Below, one piece after another: positions 33,402 through 42,088 of a DNA stretch of 64,000 nucleotides (positions are counted from its first letter, which is position 1; the number at the start of each line of letters is the position of its first letter). The DNA lies in the NCBI RefSeq assembly GCF_014287795.1, contig NZ_JACOON010000001.1, positions 124,001 through 188,000 on the forward strand. Reading direction: 5' to 3'. A model generated the notes under the pieces. It did not search any database. It saw nothing but the letters and a program-made list of their open reading frames with translations, and was not told the origin of the DNA. Source of the stretch: Christensenella tenuis. GTDB lineage: Bacteria; Bacillota; Clostridia; Christensenellales; Christensenellaceae. The translations under genes were made by a program, and so were the position numbers.

Positions 33402-34307
33402 ATGAGCAGGAAAATTGCTGCGATGGCTTTTGCTGTGATACTGATTATCTGCGCATTGCAGGGAGCCTGCTTTGCCCAGGACAATTCTGTGGAAAGTGCT
33501 GGGGAGTCCCTTGCGGTTGCTGCCGAAGAAATACTTGCTGTAATCAAAGACGGGAATGCGGCCGATGCGAAAGCGATGTTTACGGAAGAGGCGGCGGCTA
33601 CCATTACAGAGGAAACATTTCAGCAGATGGCTGACTATTTTCATGGAGAGGTTATTCACACCGAAGTAGCCGATATTTCCGTTGATACAACCAACGACCT
33701 TGGAACGGGCAGCCAGATTACTCAAAGGAGCGCGAGTCTTCAGGTCGTAACCGATGCCGACGAATATTATATTCAGATACAGCAGGAGCGGGTAAACGGC
33801 GGGAATTGGAAGATTAACGCGTTTAATATTGTGAGCGCTGCCGACTATTCTGCGGCGACAACTGTGGACGAGGCAAAAACCGCTGCGCCGCAGGGAATTA
33901 TGATAGCGGTGACGATTGCGTTTTATGCGGTGATTGTATGGGCCTCCATCTCGTGCATTCGGGCAAAAATCAAACTGAAGTGGTTGTGGATGATTATCAT
34001 TATTTTGTTCACAATTGCGGTTACGGTTGCAGGGGATGGGTATGCCACAAATATAAATGTGCAGTTTGGCTTTTATATTGCAACTTTTTCCAGTGCATTT
34101 TTCCTTGTCAACGGGGTATATCAGGTATGTGCCGTCCTCCCCGCAGGCGCGATTTTATTTCTGGCGCTCAAAGGTGTGCTGGAGCGATATTATATCCGGA
34201 GGGAATGGCAGCAGAAAATAGAAATGCAGGCGGCTGCGGCGATGACCGGAAGTCAGGATCCGGAAATACCGGAAAAAAAGAATAATCAATCCGAAGGGTT
34301 GAGATAA
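33402..34307 (+). CDS. Exported/membrane protein of unknown function in the glycogen operon
   Basis: This 301-residue protein starts at 33402 after AAGGGG, 5 bases after malQ. It has a signal peptide (MSRKIAAMAFAVILIICALQGACFA), an extracellular part of about 130 residues resembling DUF3887-like turnover domains only loosely, and three hydrophobic helices between about 165 and 265. The tail is polar and ends PEKKNNQSEGLR. I do not recognise a family with confidence. Its place between malQ and pgi is odd for a membrane protein; a role in carbohydrate sensing would be a guess. Confidence 0.75.
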   Translation: MSRKIAAMAFAVILIICALQGACFAQDNSVESAGESLAVAAEEILAVIKDGNAADAKAMFTEEAAATITEETFQQMADYFHGEVIHTEVADISVDTTNDLGTGSQITQRSASLQVVTDADEYYIQIQQERVNGGNWKINAFNIVSAADYSAATTVDEAKTAAPQGIMIAVTIAFYAVIVWASISCIRAKIKLKWLWMIIIILFTIAVTVAGDGYATNINVQFGFYIATFSSAFFLVNGVYQVCAVLPAGAILFLALKGVLERYYIRREWQQKIEMQAAAAMTGSQDPEIPEKKNNQSEGLR

Positions 34308-34332
34308 AAATGAAGTATTGGAGGATGAGAAT

Positions 34333-35721
34333 ATGAAAATCGATTTTAATAATATGTTGCAAACAAGCATTGGGGAGCATGGAATCCGAGAGCAGGATAT
34401 ACAGAAAATGGCGCAGAAGCTTCCGCAGGTGCACAAGAATATGTGTGCGAAAAAAGATGCGATGGCGTGGCGCAGCCTGCCCTATAACCAGGCGGAGATC
34501 GTCGCAGACATTAAAAAGGAAGCGGATCGAATCAATGCAAATTTTGATAATTTTGTGGTGCTGGGAATTGGCGGGAGTGCGCTTGGTTCAAAAGCGCTTT
34601 TTACAGGCACGAAACACCTGAAATATAACGAGATTTCGCGTGAGAAACGTGGAGGAGCCCGGTTTTACGTAGTGGATAACGTGGATCCGGACGGAATCAA
34701 TGCCTTGTTCGATGTAATTGATGTAAAGAAAACATGCTTCCACGTAATTACCAAAAGCGGCAATACAGTAGAAACGATGTCCCAGTTTATGATCGTTCTT
34801 AGCAAGCTGGAAGAAGTTCTGGGTGAAGATTTTAAAGACAACATCGTGCTCACGACAGATAAAGAGAAAGGGATTCTGAAAAAGATTTCCAATCAGTATG
34901 GGTTCAAGACATTTACGGTGCCGGACGGTGTAGGCGGGCGTTTCTCTGTTTTGTGCCCGGTTGGCCTGCTTTCTGCAGCAGTCCTCAATATTGATATCGA
35001 TGCATTGTTTGCGGGTGCAAAAGAGATGGACGAAGCATGCACGCGGGAAGACCTATGGGAAAATCCGGCTTATATGTATGCGCTTCTCTACTGCACCGCA
35101 ATGGATATGGGAGTTAATATTTCGGTAATGATGCCCTATGCCGACGGGCTTCTTAATATGGCCGAATGGTATGCACAACTGTGGGCGGAGTCGCTCGGAA
35201 AACGTTACGGGAATGATGGCAGCGTTGTCAATAAAGGCCAAACACCTGTACGTGCGCTTGGTGTAACCGATCAACATTCACAGATACAGCTTTATACGGA
35301 AGGGCCGTTTGATAAAGTAATTTCCTTTATTGACGTGGAAAAATTTAACACGGAACTGAAAATTCCCGATGCCCCCATTGATATGATGGATGCGGCTTAT
35401 TTGCAGGGGCAGACAATCAATAAACTGATTGCTTCCGAAATGCGCGCGACGGAATATGCCGTCACGCAGGCGGGCAAGATGAATATGCGTATTACATTGC
35501 CGGAAATGAATGCAAGAGAGATTGGCGCTCTTTTCTTTTTCCTTGAAATGGCAACGGCGGCAGCCGGGGAATTTCTTGAAATTGACGCTTTCGACCAGCC
35601 GGGTGTGGAAGCGGGTAAAATTGCGACATTTGCGCTTATGGGACGCGAAGGATATGAAGAAAAGGCGGCAGAGCTCAATGCTGTCCAGGGAAAGGACGGA
35701 AAATTCGTTTATCAGGTATAA
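34333..35721 (+). CDS. pgi: Glucose-6-phosphate isomerase
   Basis: This 462-residue enzyme interconverts glucose 6-phosphate and fructose 6-phosphate. It has FVVLGIGGSALGSKAL near residue 75, VITKSGNTVETM for phosphate binding, GVGGRFSVLCPVGLLSAAV, and NKGQTPVRALGVTDQHSQIQLYTEGP with the catalytic Glu/His region. An in-frame TTG lies 15 bases upstream, but the ATG at 34333 is better placed after GGAGG. In the glycogen operon it links fructose 6-phosphate to glucose 1-phosphate production with phosphoglucomutase, which is not in the window. Confidence 0.95.
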   Translation: MKIDFNNMLQTSIGEHGIREQDIQKMAQKLPQVHKNMCAKKDAMAWRSLPYNQAEIVADIKKEADRINANFDNFVVLGIGGSALGSKALFTGTKHLKYNEISREKRGGARFYVVDNVDPDGINALFDVIDVKKTCFHVITKSGNTVETMSQFMIVLSKLEEVLGEDFKDNIVLTTDKEKGILKKISNQYGFKTFTVPDGVGGRFSVLCPVGLLSAAVLNIDIDALFAGAKEMDEACTREDLWENPAYMYALLYCTAMDMGVNISVMMPYADGLLNMAEWYAQLWAESLGKRYGNDGSVVNKGQTPVRALGVTDQHSQIQLYTEGPFDKVISFIDVEKFNTELKIPDAPIDMMDAAYLQGQTINKLIASEMRATEYAVTQAGKMNMRITLPEMNAREIGALFFFLEMATAAAGEFLEIDAFDQPGVEAGKIATFALMGREGYEEKAAELNAVQGKDGKFVYQV

Positions 35722-35757
35722 GACTATTTTGGAGATTGAAAAAGGACGGTGGGCACG

Positions 35758-37659
35758 ATGAAAGAATGTTATCAGAAGTACTTACCGGAACAAGACATCT
35801 ATCTTTACAATATCGGTGAAGCACAGAAAGCATATGAGCTTTTTGGGTGCCATTATATTCCGGAACTTAAAATGCACCGTTTTTGCGTTTGGGCGCCAAA
35901 TGCAAGGAAAATAAGCATCGTGGGGGATTTCAACGGCTGGGATGCCGGCAAGACCCCCATGGAGCTTTACCAGAACGGTGTGTGGGCTGCCTTTGTACCG
36001 GGACTGGCAGACGGCGAGAATTACAAATATTTTGTACACGGTTACGATGGAAGTAAAATCATGAAGGCGGATCCATTCGCTTTTCACGCTGAGGTTCGGC
36101 CTCAAACTGCTTCCAAAGTGTGGGATATCGGCGGGTATGAATGGCACGATGAATCCTATTTGAAGCGCCGTATGAAAAGGAATGTGCTGAAAGATGCGGT
36201 TTCAATTTATGAACTGCATCTTGGTTCATGGCGGACAAAAGAGGGATATCGTTTTCCAAGTTTTCGGGAAACGGCAGACGAGCTTGCAGATTATGTAAGC
36301 GGTATGGGATATACGCACGTCGAGATTATGCCTGTTGCCGAACATCCGTACGACGGGTCGTGGGGATATCAAATTACGGGTTTTTATGCAGTTACCTCGC
36401 GCTATGGTACGCCGCAGGATTTTATGTATTTCGTGGACAAACTGCATTCGCGTGGTATTGGAGTTATCATGGACTGGGTTCCCGGTCATTTTCCAAAAGA
36501 CGAACAGGGCCTTTCCAAGTTCGACGGAACCCATTTGTATGAACATGAAAACGTTCTCCAGCGTGAGCATCCACAATGGGGTACGCTGATTTTTAACTAC
36601 GGCAGGCCGGAAGTGATCAGTTTTCTCGTGTCGAACGCCATGTTTTTTATGGATAAATACCACATTGACGGTTTGCGTGTAGATGCCGTAACGTCGATCC
36701 TGTATCTGGATTACGCGCGCGACGGATATTTTGTACCCAATGAAGACGGCGGGAATATCGATAACCATGCCGTTGAAATGCTGCGCAGGGTAAACAGCGT
36801 CGTACTCACCAATTATGCGGGAACAATGACCATTGCTGAAGAAAGCACAGCCTATCCGATGATCACAAAGCCGCCGTATGATGGCGGGCTTGGATTTACT
36901 TTCAAATGGAACATGGGATTTATGCATGACACGCTTGCATACATGAGAATGGATCATTATTTTCGTCAGTTCGAACACAACAAAATAAGCTTTTCGATGT
37001 ATTATGCATTTTCTGAAAATTATATTTTGGCGTATTCGCACGATGAGGTAGTGCACGGAAAAAAGTCCATGGTGGACAAAATGTTTGGTGATTATTGGCA
37101 GAAATTTGCTTCTCTGCGGGCCCTGTATGCGTTTATGTTTGCGCATCCGGGCAAAAAATTAATGTTTATGGGAGACGAGTTTGCGCAGTTTATTGAGTGG
37201 GATTATAAAAAGCAGCTCGATTGGTTTCTTCTTGAATATGATTCCCATGCAGGAATGCAACGGTTCATAAAGAAACTTAACCACATTTATACAGAGCATC
37301 CCGCCTTATATGAAATTGACGATAGCTGGGATGGATTCCAGTGGTTGAATGTGGAAGACCGGGAACAAAGCGTCTTTGCGTTTATGCGCACAAATGGAGA
37401 GGAATCTGTGGTCTGCGCCGTGAATTTTACGCCTGTTGTGCGGGAAAATTATTGGATCGCCATGCCGCGGGAGGGAACGCTAAAATGCCTGCTTTGCAGC
37501 GATGAAGCGCAATACGGAGGCTCTGGTGTATTGCCGGAACCCAAAATAAAAACACAGCGCCAGGCCTTGAATGGGATGGAGCACAGTGCAATAATAACAT
37601 TGCCGCCGCTTGGCGCGGTTTATTATAAATTCACTTTGAAGAACAAAGGGGATGGGTGA
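35758..37659 (+). CDS. glgB: 1,4-alpha-glucan branching enzyme
   Basis: This 633-residue GH13 enzyme makes alpha-1,6 branches in glycogen. An N-terminal CBM48 domain (HRFCVWAPNARKISIVGDFNGWD, about 35-130) precedes the catalytic barrel. Key segments are GVIMDWVPGHFPKD, GLRVDAVTSILYLDY (nucleophile Asp), TIAEESTAYP (acid/base Glu) and AYSHDEVVHGKKSM (third Asp). A C-terminal beta domain ends the protein. A GTG nine bases upstream is in frame, but the ATG at 35758 has the better ribosome spacing. One base separates its stop from the glgC start. Confidence 0.96.
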   Translation: MKECYQKYLPEQDIYLYNIGEAQKAYELFGCHYIPELKMHRFCVWAPNARKISIVGDFNGWDAGKTPMELYQNGVWAAFVPGLADGENYKYFVHGYDGSKIMKADPFAFHAEVRPQTASKVWDIGGYEWHDESYLKRRMKRNVLKDAVSIYELHLGSWRTKEGYRFPSFRETADELADYVSGMGYTHVEIMPVAEHPYDGSWGYQITGFYAVTSRYGTPQDFMYFVDKLHSRGIGVIMDWVPGHFPKDEQGLSKFDGTHLYEHENVLQREHPQWGTLIFNYGRPEVISFLVSNAMFFMDKYHIDGLRVDAVTSILYLDYARDGYFVPNEDGGNIDNHAVEMLRRVNSVVLTNYAGTMTIAEESTAYPMITKPPYDGGLGFTFKWNMGFMHDTLAYMRMDHYFRQFEHNKISFSMYYAFSENYILAYSHDEVVHGKKSMVDKMFGDYWQKFASLRALYAFMFAHPGKKLMFMGDEFAQFIEWDYKKQLDWFLLEYDSHAGMQRFIKKLNHIYTEHPALYEIDDSWDGFQWLNVEDREQSVFAFMRTNGEESVVCAVNFTPVVRENYWIAMPREGTLKCLLCSDEAQYGGSGVLPEPKIKTQRQALNGMEHSAIITLPPLGAVYYKFTLKNKGDG

Positions 37660-37660
37660 A

Positions 37661-38866
37661 ATGATTAAAAAGAAAAAATGTGTAGCAATGCTTCTGGCAG
37701 GCGGCCAAGGCAGCCGGCTTGGCGTTTTAACCAAGCACCGTGCAAAACCGGCCGTCACGTATGGCGGAAAGTACCGTATTATTGATTTTCCGCTTTCTAA
37801 TTGCATTCATTCAGGTATTGACACGGTAGGCGTTTTGACGCAGTATGAACCGCTTGAACTCAATGCCTATATTGGTACGGGATCGCCGTGGGACCTTGAC
37901 GGGATCACAGGCGGTGCATTTGTATTACCGCCTTATGTCAAGGGAGAGCGCGGGGAGTGGTATACCGGTACGGCAAATGCCATTTACCAAAATATTTACT
38001 TTATTGAACAATATAATCCGGATTACATTCTTGTGCTGTCTGGGGACCACATCTATAAGATGGATTACAGCCAAATGATCGAAGCGCACGAGGACAACAA
38101 GGCTGACGCAACAATTGCCGTCATTGAAGTGCCTATAGAGGAGGCGCCGCGTTTTGGGATCATGAATACAGATGAATCGCTTCGTATTGAAGAGTTTGAA
38201 GAAAAGCCGAAGAAACCGAAAAGCAATATGGCATCCATGGGCGTTTACGTATTCAACTGGAAAAAAGTGAAGGAATATTTGATTGCTGATTCCAAAAATG
38301 AAAAATCGAGCAATGATTTCGGAAAAAATATTATTCCGACAATGCTTATGAATGGGGAACGCCTGTTTGCGTATCCCTATAAAGGATATTGGAAGGATGT
38401 CGGTACAATCGATTCCCTGTGGGAGGCCAATATGGAACTTCTCCAGGAAGAGCCGGGGCTCAACCTTTATGATGATGCGTGGCGTATTTTTTCCCGTAAT
38501 CCGAATAAACCACCGCATTTTGTAGATAAAGGCGCCAAGATCAAGAATTCGCTTGTATCGGAAGGTTGCTATATCTATGGAACTGTGGAAAACAGCATTC
38601 TATCGGCAGGCGTTACCGTAGAAAAAGGTGCAGTGGTGCGTGATAGTATTATTATGCAGGAAACAGTGATCCGGGAAAAAAGCAAGGTCGTGAAAAGTAT
38701 TGTGGATGAAGAAGTCATTGTTGAGGAAGGCGCAAGCATAGGCGGCAAGGGCGAAATTGCCGTGGTTGGGAATAAAGCCGTCATCCGGGCGGGCGCTTCG
38801 GTTGCGGCAGGGGAAAGCGTGCCCGCCAAGCGAATCGTAAAGAATACGACGGGAGGTGCTTCATAA
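37661..38866 (+). CDS. glgC: Glucose-1-phosphate adenylyltransferase, catalytic subunit
   Basis: This 401-residue enzyme makes ADP-glucose, the glycogen precursor. The nucleotide-binding loop AMLLAGGQGSRLGVLTKHRAKPAVTYGGKYRIIDFPLSNC lies at about 7-45. SGDHIYKMDYS follows near 130, then EEKPKKPKS and YWKDVGTIDSLWEANM; a C-terminal left-handed helix domain follows. The ATG at 37661 is used because AAGGGG lies too close to the earlier ATG at 37652. It overlaps glgD by one base (TAATG). In Bacillota GlgC usually works with GlgD. Confidence 0.96.
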   Translation: MIKKKKCVAMLLAGGQGSRLGVLTKHRAKPAVTYGGKYRIIDFPLSNCIHSGIDTVGVLTQYEPLELNAYIGTGSPWDLDGITGGAFVLPPYVKGERGEWYTGTANAIYQNIYFIEQYNPDYILVLSGDHIYKMDYSQMIEAHEDNKADATIAVIEVPIEEAPRFGIMNTDESLRIEEFEEKPKKPKSNMASMGVYVFNWKKVKEYLIADSKNEKSSNDFGKNIIPTMLMNGERLFAYPYKGYWKDVGTIDSLWEANMELLQEEPGLNLYDDAWRIFSRNPNKPPHFVDKGAKIKNSLVSEGCYIYGTVENSILSAGVTVEKGAVVRDSIIMQETVIREKSKVVKSIVDEEVIVEEGASIGGKGEIAVVGNKAVIRAGASVAAGESVPAKRIVKNTTGGAS

Positions 38867-39993
38867 TGCTTAGGAACACTTTTGGATTGATTTATGCCGG
38901 AGAACAGAATATCAACCTGCGCGAGCTTGTATACTTGCGTACGGTAGGAGCGCTCCCCGTGGGCGGACGTTACCGTGCAATTGATTTTATATTATCCAAC
39001 ATGGTAAATTCCGGGATACGTAATATCGGTGTGATCGCACAGCGGTCGTACCATTCCCTGATGGATCATCTTGGTTCAGGAAAGGAGTGGGATCTGTCCC
39101 GCAAAAATGATGGTTTATTCATCCTGCCGCCATTTTCCAGCGCGGAGAATATGGGAACCTACCGCGGCCTTGTAGACGCCATTAAAGGCGTGATGGGGTA
39201 TATTAGCCGTTCCAAGCAACAGTATTGTATCCTCTCCGGTTCCTATACCATTTTTAACCGTACCTTTGACGATATGGTGGAATGCCATATGGACAGCGGG
39301 GCAGACATCACTATGCTGTATAACGAGGAAGAAGCCGATTTCTTCAGAGGGGAACGGTATAACGATGTACGCCTGCATTTAAATGAAGAAGGCCGGGTGG
39401 TTGATCTTGAGATCAACGCCACGACGAGCGATTCCAAAAAGGTGGGCATGGATACCTATGTCATGCGGAAGGATCTTTTGGAATACCTGGTAGAGGATTG
39501 TATGTCGCGCGGAAAATATAATTTTGTCAGTGATCTTTTGATGGGAAACCTGAACCGGATTAAGATTATGGGTTATGAACATAAAGGTTACGTCGGACGG
39601 TTGCATTCTGTGGCTTCCTATTACAAAATCAATATGGATTTTCTTAACAGGGACGTACAGGATCACCTGTTCTACAGTGACAACCAAATTTATACGAAGA
39701 TCAAGGATGAGGTGCCTGCTAAATATGCTAAAACCTCGAATGTGAAGAACTCCCTGGTAGCGAATGGATGCATTATAGAAGGAGAAGTTGAAAACAGTAT
39801 TCTTTTCCGCGGAGTCTATGTCGGAAAAGGGGCGAAGATCAAAAACAGTATTATTATGCAGAACAGCGAAATTTACAATAACTCTGACCTTGAATATGTC
39901 ATTCTCGATAAATCGGTAAATATCCGGCAAGGGAGGCGGCTTATTGGAGATGAGGTGTTTCCTGTCATTATCCGTAAGGGGGCAATCGTATGA
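38866..39993 (+). CDS. glgD: Glucose-1-phosphate adenylyltransferase regulatory subunit
   Basis: This 375-residue paralogue of GlgC lacks the GGxGSRL pyrophosphorylase loop (its N-terminus reads FGLIYAGEQNINLRELVYLRTVGALPVGGRYRAIDFILSNM). It keeps the C-terminal helix domain. In Bacillota GlgD has little activity alone and raises the activity of GlgC in a heterotetramer. Coupled start with glgC and a 4-base overlap with glgA support co-synthesis. Confidence 0.95.
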   Translation: MLRNTFGLIYAGEQNINLRELVYLRTVGALPVGGRYRAIDFILSNMVNSGIRNIGVIAQRSYHSLMDHLGSGKEWDLSRKNDGLFILPPFSSAENMGTYRGLVDAIKGVMGYISRSKQQYCILSGSYTIFNRTFDDMVECHMDSGADITMLYNEEEADFFRGERYNDVRLHLNEEGRVVDLEINATTSDSKKVGMDTYVMRKDLLEYLVEDCMSRGKYNFVSDLLMGNLNRIKIMGYEHKGYVGRLHSVASYYKINMDFLNRDVQDHLFYSDNQIYTKIKDEVPAKYAKTSNVKNSLVANGCIIEGEVENSILFRGVYVGKGAKIKNSIIMQNSEIYNNSDLEYVILDKSVNIRQGRRLIGDEVFPVIIRKGAIV

Positions 39994-41423
39994 GTATGCT
40001 GAAGGTCCTGATCGCGGGCGCGGAAGCAACGCCGTTTGCAAAAACCGGCGGACTCGCCGATGTAATCGGCGCACTTCCGCGTGCGCTTGTAAAACAAGGC
40101 GTGGACGCGCGTGTAATTTTGCCTAAGCACAGGTCGGTTAAGGAAAATTATGGCGACCGCCTCCGTGTCATTGCAACCATGAATTTGCAAATGGGATGGC
40201 GAAACCTGTATTTGGGTATCGAAACGATGGAACTTGATGGAGTTACCTACTATTTTATTGACAACGAATATTATTTCGGCTGGTGCATTTATAAAGGCGG
40301 AGAAGCGGAAACAGAACAATATGCGTATTTCTGCCGCGCGGTTCTGGAGGCGATTCCGTTCCTTGATTTTGATCCGGATATTATTCATGTGAACGATTGG
40401 CATACAGCCATGATTCCGCTTCTGCTGCGTACGCAATATCAGGAAAAGCAGCAGGGACGGGCCAAGACGGTACTTACGATCCATAATTTACAATATCAGG
40501 GGCAAACGTCCTTTGAAATGGCTAAAGATATCCTGGGAGTGGAAGACCGGTATTTTACCCCGGAATATATGGAGGCTTATGGAAGTGCAAATATGATGAA
40601 AGCAGGCCTTGTGTTTGCGGACAAGATTACAACTGTAAGTCCGACCTACGCGCAGGAAATTCTCGATCCGTATTATGGGCGTGGACTCGAGGGAATTTTA
40701 AATGCGCGCAAAAATGATCTGGTGGGTATTCTCAACGGCATTGATACAAAAGAATTTGATCCGAAAAAGGATCATAATCTAAAATGCGCTTATGCGGCAG
40801 ACGACCTCACCGGAAAATATTACGACAAAGAGCAGTTAATGAACGAGCTTGATATTACTGCCCGTCCCAGTGCTCCGTTGATCGGTATGGTGACGCGTAT
40901 GACGGAACAAAAGGGGCTTGATCTCGTGCGGGCGGTACTGGAAGAGCTGCTCTACGAAAATGTGGCGTTTGTGCTCCTTGGGAGCGGCGAAGAACAATAT
41001 GAAAGCTTTTTCAAGTATATTGCCGATAAATATCCGGATAAAACGGCAATTTGCTTAGGATACAGCGACGCGCTTGCGCACCGGATTTATGCGGGATGTG
41101 ATTTTTTCCTGATGCCGTCTATGTTTGAACCATGCGGGATTTCGCAGATGATCGCGCAGCGTTACGGCACTCTGCCGATTGTGCGGGAAACAGGTGGTCT
41201 TAAGGATACGGTACAGCCTTATAACATCTATACGCAGGAGGGAAATGGATTTTCATTCAGCAATTACAATGCGCACGATATGCTGAATACGATCTGGTTT
41301 GCACTTAATGTGTATCAGGACAAGACAAATTTATCCAGGCTAATCCAATCGGCAATGGCAATTGACAATAGTTTTGCGAAATCAGCCGGGGAATATATAG
41401 AACTTTATAAAGAAATTCTGTAA
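39990..41423 (+). CDS. glgA: Glycogen synthase
   Basis: This 477-residue GT5 enzyme extends glycogen chains using ADP-glucose. The donor-binding KTGGLADVIGALPRAL lies near the N-terminus, DWHTAMIPLLLR near 135, VSPTYAQEI near 215 and the GT-B C-domain motif EPCGISQMIAQRYGTLPIVRETGGLKDTV near 380-408. The start overlaps the glgD stop (ATGA); a second ATG two codons later is possible. A strong terminator follows, ending the malQ-to-glgA gene run. Confidence 0.96.
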   Translation: MSMLKVLIAGAEATPFAKTGGLADVIGALPRALVKQGVDARVILPKHRSVKENYGDRLRVIATMNLQMGWRNLYLGIETMELDGVTYYFIDNEYYFGWCIYKGGEAETEQYAYFCRAVLEAIPFLDFDPDIIHVNDWHTAMIPLLLRTQYQEKQQGRAKTVLTIHNLQYQGQTSFEMAKDILGVEDRYFTPEYMEAYGSANMMKAGLVFADKITTVSPTYAQEILDPYYGRGLEGILNARKNDLVGILNGIDTKEFDPKKDHNLKCAYAADDLTGKYYDKEQLMNELDITARPSAPLIGMVTRMTEQKGLDLVRAVLEELLYENVAFVLLGSGEEQYESFFKYIADKYPDKTAICLGYSDALAHRIYAGCDFFLMPSMFEPCGISQMIAQRYGTLPIVRETGGLKDTVQPYNIYTQEGNGFSFSNYNAHDMLNTIWFALNVYQDKTNLSRLIQSAMAIDNSFAKSAGEYIELYKEIL

Positions 41424-41448
41424 GCAAGAACAACAGGAAAACGGGCAG

Positions 41449-41471
41449 AAACGGGCAGAAGCCCGTTTTTC
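41449..41471 (+). terminator. Intrinsic terminator after glgA
   Basis: An 8-bp stem AAACGGGC/GCCCGTTT with a 4-base loop is followed by TT and pyrimidines. A direct copy of ACGGGCAGAA just upstream (41441-41450) offers an alternative left arm. Confidence 0.85.
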
Positions 41472-41505
41472 TGTTGATTGCATCGCAACAAAGATATCCT
41501 GCGTA

Positions 41506-41534
41506 TTGACGAAAGGTTCTTTTTCTAATACAAT
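41506..41534 (+). promoter_or_regulatory. Promoter of the small acidic gene
   Basis: TTGACG (41506-41511), 17-base spacer, TACAAT (41529-41534). Confidence 0.8.
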
Positions 41535-41602
41535 ATTCAACAATATAGAAACAACGGCAAAACCGCGCGACGGTTTTGGACGGAACAAGGAGATGGAATT
41601 TT

Positions 41603-41926
41603 TTGGGAATAGCTTTATCAAAGAAGCAGGAAGAGAAAAGAACGGAACTGACCGACGTTCCCCTAAGATGTGAAAACGAGAAAGGTACGGAGGCGATTAC
41701 CGAAATCGCCCAGGAACTTGACCAGATGGTAGGAGAGGAAACCGCTTTGGATGAAGCAGTCCATATTGACGAATATACGGTGCCGGATGCTCGGGATTGG
41801 GAACCGAAATCGGCGGATGAAGAGGAACCGGAAGAGATTTTTGCGGTTCTTGAGCGGGATACGGACGAGTTCCAAACAGAAGAAGAGGAAGAACTTTTCC
41901 CTGTGCTGGACGATGCGGAGCGGTGA
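41603..41926 (+). CDS. Small highly acidic protein, unknown function
   Basis: This 107-residue protein starts at a TTG 10 bases after AAGGAG (MGIALSKKQEEKR). The rest is dominated by Glu and Asp (for example EPEEIFAVLERDTDEFQTEEEEELF) with little hydrophobic content, so much of it is probably disordered. It has its own consensus-like promoter and terminator and stands alone between glgA and glgP. I recognise no family. The position suggests a role linked to glycogen metabolism or its regulation, but that is only context. Confidence 0.68.
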   Translation: MGIALSKKQEEKRTELTDVPLRCENEKGTEAITEIAQELDQMVGEETALDEAVHIDEYTVPDARDWEPKSADEEEPEEIFAVLERDTDEFQTEEEEELFPVLDDAER

Positions 41927-41963
41927 CGCCGCTCAAACAGCAAAAGTAAATTGAACGGAATGG

Positions 41964-41991
41964 GAACTGCTGCAACACGGCAGTTCTTTTT
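41964..41991 (+). terminator. Intrinsic terminator after the acidic gene
   Basis: A 7-bp stem GAACTGC/GCAGTTC with a 9-base loop is followed by TTTTT. Confidence 0.85.
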
Positions 41992-42033
41992 GCGTAAAAT
42001 TATTATGAATAATCGCATTCACGACAGGGTATA

Positions 42034-42042
42034 TGATATAAT
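42034..42042 (+). promoter_or_regulatory. Extended minus-10 promoter of glgP
   Basis: TGATATAAT is a TGn-extended minus-10 box. No good minus-35 is seen. The expected leader to glgP is about 40 bases with AGGAGG. Confidence 0.6.
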
Positions 42043-42088
42043 ATTACCATTGAAGATTTTGAAGCCGAACGAACAGGAGGTTCATGCA

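Noticed and set aside
36226..37146. 306-codon open frame on the minus strand
   Set aside because: It lies wholly opposite glgB, whose conserved motifs are certain, and its translation has no recognisable domain or ribosome site.
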